Below are positions 7,016-9,391 of a stretch of DNA of 9,391 bases, piece after piece. The stretch is from Akkermansia muciniphila. GTDB lineage: Bacteria > Verrucomicrobiota > Verrucomicrobiia > Limisphaerales > SXTU01. Both the position numbers and the translations under genes were made by a program. The notes beneath the pieces are model-generated. The model did no database searches. It had not been told where the DNA came from and was given only the letters and a program-made list of their open reading frames with translations. The stretch spans positions 1 through 9,391 of the forward strand of contig CAMBZO010000071.1 in the NCBI GenBank assembly GCA_945872195.1. Reading direction: 5' to 3'. How positions within the stretch are numbered: the first letter of the stretch is position 1; each line of letters begins with the position of its first letter.

Positions 7016-7450
7016 TCAGCGGAGCGTCAGGAGGTTGGCGAAGCGCTGAGCGCGCTGCCGGTAATCTTCCTTCACCCGGCTAACTTTGTAGTCTTGGGCC
7101 TCGAAGTGGCCGGGCTTGTTCCAAAGGAGGTAAAGTTCAAGGGCGCTCGGCTCGCGTCCGGTGGCGGTGCGGAACGCTGCGGTCCGGTCGGCCAAGATGC
7201 GCTGCGTGATGGCCCAGGCAACCTCGGGGTTGTCGTATTCCCGGGACTTCGAGTAGCGCCGCCACACGTCGGGCATGATTTGGAACCGGCTGACCTCGCC
7301 GCTGCCGCCCCGCAGCGAGTCCGCCTTGCTGCGCTGCCAGGTGGTGGCCCCAGACTCGAACATGGCCAGCGATTGGCGCAGGGGCATCGCCTCGCAGGGG
7401 CAAAGCCCGAGCCATCCGACCAGCGCGAGACCGAGGAACGTTCGTTTCAT
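7016..7450 (-). CDS. Small secreted lysozyme-fold protein, lytic transglycosylase-like
   Basis: A 144-residue protein that I read as a minimal SLT/lysozyme-fold domain. After a signal peptide (KRTFLGLALVGWLGLCPCEA, residues 2-21) comes the segment LAMFESGA with E32 in the place of the catalytic glutamate (family pattern I-x-E-S-G). Next is SRFQIMPDVWRRY (54-66), matching the GxYQIMPxTW motif of lytic transglycosylases. Further on, VAWAITQRILADR and ALELYLLWNKPGHF resemble the helices and the A-x-Y-N-x-G region, and RQRAQRFANLL resembles the end of the domain. Such enzymes cut the MurNAc-GlcNAc bond of peptidoglycan. The usual Gly-Tyr of the motif is changed to Ser-Arg-Phe, and LWNKPG replaces YNAG, so activity is uncertain. 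Cysteines at 17 and 19 could suggest a lipoprotein signal, but the surrounding residues fit a lipobox poorly. The ATG at 7450 is chosen because it begins the signal peptide; the frame extends to 7603 with no family character. Confidence 0.65.
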   Translation of the reverse strand: MKRTFLGLALVGWLGLCPCEAMPLRQSLAMFESGATTWQRSKADSLRGGSGEVSRFQIMPDVWRRYSKSREYDNPEVAWAITQRILADRTAAFRTATGREPSALELYLLWNKPGHFEAQDYKVSRVKEDYRQRAQRFANLLTLR

Positions 7451-7706
7451 AGGGGTTTTGACCCGGCGGCCGGGATGAGACCGTTGAGGATTGAATAGCA
7501 CCGTCAATCGCCCGGCAATGCCCATTTTCGGGCTTGGGACAGGCTTGATTTCTCGGCTGGCGCGGGGCTTTACCCAAAAATCGGACTGGTCAAACCGCTG
7601 CATTTCCCCAAAGTGCGTGCCCGTTTATGACTGTCCCGTGGTTCAATCTGCTGTCAGGCCCCAATCCTTTCGCGCTCCCCGGCGCGATCCAGTAACCTTC
7701 TCACCC
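7451..7706. promoter_or_regulatory. Divergent intergenic region upstream of dapA
   Basis: These 256 bp separate the lysozyme-fold gene (minus) from dapA (plus) and should contain promoters for both. The plus strand has TTGATT (7545-7550), 18 bp, then TTTACC (7569-7574), a poor sigma-70 match that I do not call. I see no riboswitch; in particular no lysine-riboswitch-like structure could be made out by eye. The frame of dapA is open back to 7491, but those residues look non-native. Confidence 0.3.
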
Positions 7707-8588
7707 ATGTTCACCGGAACCTACACCGCCATCGTCACCCCATTTCGCTCGAACGGTCAACTCGACGAAGCCGCCCTCGAGCGCCTCATCAAAGCCCAGA
7801 TCAAGGGCGGCGTGGATGGCATCGTCCCCTGCGGCACCACCGGCGAATCCCCCACGCTCGATTACGAGGAGCACATCCGCGTCATCGAGCTGTCCGTGAA
7901 GTTCGCCGCTGGCCGGTGCAAGGTCATCGCCGGCACCGGAGCCAACGCCACGAGCGAGGCCATTTACCTCACCAAGGCCGCCGAGGAAGTCGGCGCGGAC
8001 GGCTCGCTGCAAGTCGCGCCCTACTACAACAAGCCCACGCAGGAAGGCCTCTTCCAGCACTTCAAGGCCATCGCCGCCGAGACCGAGCTGCCCCTCATCC
8101 TCTACAGCATCCCTGGGCGCTGCGGCGTCGAGATCGCCGTGGACACCGTCAAGCGTCTCGCCGGCCATTGCCCGAACATCGTCGCGATCAAGGAAGCCGG
8201 CGGCTCCTGCGACCGCGTCAGCCAGCTCCGCGCCGCGCTGGACCGGCACTTCAACATCCTCAGCGGCGACGACTCCCTCACCCTGCCCTTCATGAGCGTC
8301 GGGGCCGAGGGCGTCATCAGCGTCGCCAGCAACCTCATCCCGCGCGAGGTCAGCCACATGGTGGACTACTTCCGCTCCGGCCGCCCCGACGCCGCGCTCA
8401 AGCTGCACGCGAAGTTCTACCCGCTCTTCAAAGACCTCTTCATCGAGACGAACCCCGTCCCGGTCAAAGCCGCGCTGGCGATGCTCGGGCAGGTGGAGGA
8501 AAACTACCGTCTCCCGCTCGTGCGCATGAGCGCGAAGAACCGCGCCGTGCTCCAGGCGACGATGAAGGCTTGTGGCGTGCTGAAGTAG
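7707..8588 (+). CDS. dapA: 4-hydroxy-tetrahydrodipicolinate synthase
   Basis: A 293-residue enzyme that condenses pyruvate with L-aspartate-4-semialdehyde to 4-hydroxy-tetrahydrodipicolinate, the first committed step of the diaminopimelate/lysine pathway, in the cytoplasm. It has the usual DapA length and an (alpha/beta)8 aldolase pattern. The key residues fall at the same numbers as in the E. coli enzyme: T44 and T45 in GTTGESPTL, Y107 in PYYNKPTQEGL, Y133 in LYSIPGR with R138, and the Schiff-base lysine K162 in IVAIKEAGG. YSIPGR in place of the common YNVPxR is a small variation. The ATG at 7707 is chosen because the family N-terminus (FTGTYTAIVTPF) follows directly; no Shine-Dalgarno is visible. 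There is no lysine-pathway neighbour, so it appears to be a single-gene unit. The product feeds peptidoglycan cross-link synthesis as well as lysine. Distinction from other class I aldolases of the family (N-acetylneuraminate lyase, KDG aldolase) rests on these residues. Confidence 0.96.
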   Translation: MFTGTYTAIVTPFRSNGQLDEAALERLIKAQIKGGVDGIVPCGTTGESPTLDYEEHIRVIELSVKFAAGRCKVIAGTGANATSEAIYLTKAAEEVGADGSLQVAPYYNKPTQEGLFQHFKAIAAETELPLILYSIPGRCGVEIAVDTVKRLAGHCPNIVAIKEAGGSCDRVSQLRAALDRHFNILSGDDSLTLPFMSVGAEGVISVASNLIPREVSHMVDYFRSGRPDAALKLHAKFYPLFKDLFIETNPVPVKAALAMLGQVEENYRLPLVRMSAKNRAVLQATMKACGVLK

Positions 8589-8607
8589 GCCGAGATCCCG
8601 CGCAAGG

Positions 8608-8703
8608 CTTCAGATACTTGACGACGGCCTCGGTGCGGGAGCGGACGTGGAGCTTGTCGTGGATGTTTTGCGCAGGTGCGCGCGAACCGTGTCGAAGCTG
8701 ATG
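8608..8703 (-). pseudogene. Frameshifted relic of a LuxR/GerE helix-turn-helix
   Basis: Two minus-strand frames together spell the C-terminal half of a LuxR-type DNA-binding domain. The first, from 8703 to 8667, reads ISFDTVRAHLRK. The second, from 8667 to 8608, reads NIHDKLHVRSRTEAVVKYLK. They join at a run of four A's (8669-8666), where the frame must shift, so a base loss or gain has broken the gene. The family expects the first helix-turn-helix half (of the type ExAxxLG) before ISFDTV; instead the sequence turns into Pro-rich residues, so the receiver and the first part of the domain are gone. The piece after KYLK has no stop for some distance and runs towards the end of dapA. The parent was probably a NarL-type response regulator. 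The fragment cannot fold as a regulator. Confidence 0.72.
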
Positions 8704-8904
8704 GAGAAGGGTGGGGGTGAAACGGTCTCTCATTGAGGCTGGGTTCAGTCTTTACCTCCCGTGGAGACACGGCTGGGAGGGACTCTGGTTAACCGAGCCT
8801 CCTCTATTTCCATCCGTGAAAGTAAAAGCGCCGTTCGGTATGGAGGGAGCGTTCGGCTGTTATCCTCACGGAATAAGGTTGCCCGCCGCCGCCGCCGATG
8901 TGAA

Positions 8905-8940
8905 GAGGCGGACTCTTGGAGGCGCGCACGAATCCGCCTC
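8905..8940. terminator. Hairpin downstream of the DUF1501 gene
   Basis: The arms 8905-8915 (GAGGCGGACTC) and 8930-8940 (GAATCCGCCTC) pair at 10 of 11 positions, with one C-A mismatch, around a 14-base loop. The hairpin begins 13 bp beyond the TAG of the minus-strand DUF1501 gene, a normal place for a terminator. No T-tract follows on the minus strand, so it is only a candidate. Confidence 0.38.
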
Positions 8941-8953
8941 CTGAACTCGGCGG

Positions 8954-9391
8954 CTACAACAAAACTTCCTTCACCACCGCGCCATGCACATCCGTCAGCC
9001 GCCGGTCCAGCCCGCTGTGGCGCACGGTCAGGCGCTCGTGGTCAATGCCCATCAGATGCAGGATCGTCGCGTGCAGATCGTAGCAATACGTCTTCCCCTC
9101 CGCCGCTTGGTAGCCCCACTCGTCGCTCTGCCCGACGGACACGCCGGGCTTGATGCCCGCGCCCGCCAGCCAAGTCACGAACGTCCCGCCGTTGTGGTCG
9201 CGGCCCACGTTGCCTTGCGCGAAGGGGGTGCGGCCAAACTCCGTCGTCCACACGACGAGCGTGTCCGCCAGCAGGCCGCGTGACTTCAAGTCCCGCAGCA
9301 GCGTCGCGATGGGCTGGTCGACGCTCGCGGCCATCGGCGGCAGCTCGTTCGGGATGTTGCCGTGGTTGTCCCAATTGTTCACCGCGCCCTG
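8954..9391 (-). CDS. DUF1501 (sulfatase-like) protein, C-terminal part, cut by the window edge
   Basis: The last 145 residues of a protein whose beginning lies beyond the right edge; full-length members usually have over 400 residues. Family landmarks: NNWDNHGN, a helix with DQPIATLLRDLKSRGLL, then DTLVVWTTEFGRTP (the EFGRTP motif), GRDHNGGTFVTWLAGAGIKPG, and near the end YDLHATILHLMGID with HERLTVRHSGLDRRLTDVHG and VVKEVL. DUF1501 proteins have an alkaline-phosphatase/sulfatase-like fold and the DHN and DLH segments supply probable metal ligands; the true substrate is unknown for the family. They are usually exported by Tat, but that part is outside the window. In planctomycetes and verrucomicrobia they are commonly encoded with a DUF1549/DUF1553 cytochrome-type partner, which would lie upstream, out of view. 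The visible frame is intact and ends with TAG at 8956-8954. Confidence 0.9.
   Translation of the reverse strand, partial: QGAVNNWDNHGNIPNELPPMAASVDQPIATLLRDLKSRGLLADTLVVWTTEFGRTPFAQGNVGRDHNGGTFVTWLAGAGIKPGVSVGQSDEWGYQAAEGKTYCYDLHATILHLMGIDHERLTVRHSGLDRRLTDVHGAVVKEVLL

Larger units (their letters stand above)
8589..8953. other. Gene-poor stretch between dapA and the DUF1501 gene
   Basis: No intact gene is seen in these 365 bp. It holds a degraded LuxR-type fragment (8608-8703), a hairpin (8905-8940) and a short CCG run near 8884-8898. The middle part (about 8704-8880) has lower GC than its surroundings and open frames of up to about 77-130 residues, none with recognisable protein character. 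A minus-strand stretch around 8700-8740 (reading NERPFHPHPSPS) resembles low-information intergenic repeat sequence seen in this phylum; that is only an impression. Confidence 0.5.

Noticed and set aside
7545..7574. TTGATT-18 bp-TTTACC as a dapA promoter
   Set aside because: Only about half the consensus positions match, which is expected by chance in 256 bp.
8711..9153. Plus-strand open frames of 77 and 130 residues after dapA
   Set aside because: Neither has recognisable protein character; the longer one overlaps the DUF1501 gene on the opposite strand.

Overview
This window is GC-rich and densely coded. It most resembles a member of the Verrucomicrobiota (PVC superphylum), perhaps the Pedosphaera/Limisphaera side. 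That is an inference from gene content: a DUF1080 protein, a DUF1501 protein, a large AsmA-like protein with an Asn/Ala/Pro-rich tail, and genes mostly without clear Shine-Dalgarno sequences. No marker gene fixes the taxon. I see no rRNA, tRNA, CRISPR array or insertion sequence.

Layout from left to right. Positions 1-602 hold no intact gene. On the minus strand lie a membrane-segment fragment (about 266-478), a short piece of a MoxR-family AAA+ ATPase that stops right after Walker A (about 145-276), and an unrelated hydrophobic tail (79-144). Then come two minus-strand genes: a small ArfB-like GGQ release-factor protein (603-1010) and a family 2 glycosyltransferase (1101-1829). Divergent from the glycosyltransferase is a 1421-residue membrane-anchored AsmA-like protein (1936-6201) with internal repeats of about 122 residues. 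It converges on a minus-strand pair: a secreted DUF1080 protein (6242-6970), preceded 45 bp upstream by a small secreted lysozyme-fold protein (7016-7450). A hairpin lies between the convergent genes. The plus strand then carries dapA (7707-8588), with all its key catalytic residues visible. Positions 8589-8953 hold a frameshifted relic of a LuxR-type helix-turn-helix and a hairpin. The window ends inside the 3' part of a minus-strand DUF1501 gene (8954 to the right edge).

Several genes fit a cell-envelope theme: DapA makes the precursor of diaminopimelate for peptidoglycan, the lysozyme-fold protein may cut peptidoglycan, the glycosyltransferase may build a surface glycan, and AsmA-like proteins are linked to outer-membrane lipid homeostasis. 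This is a loose neighbourhood rather than an operon, because the strands alternate. I did not find a convincing new multi-gene system. The points most worth a second look are the scrambled moxR-region remnants, the repeat architecture of the AsmA-like protein, the decayed LuxR fragment and the very short lysozyme-fold protein.
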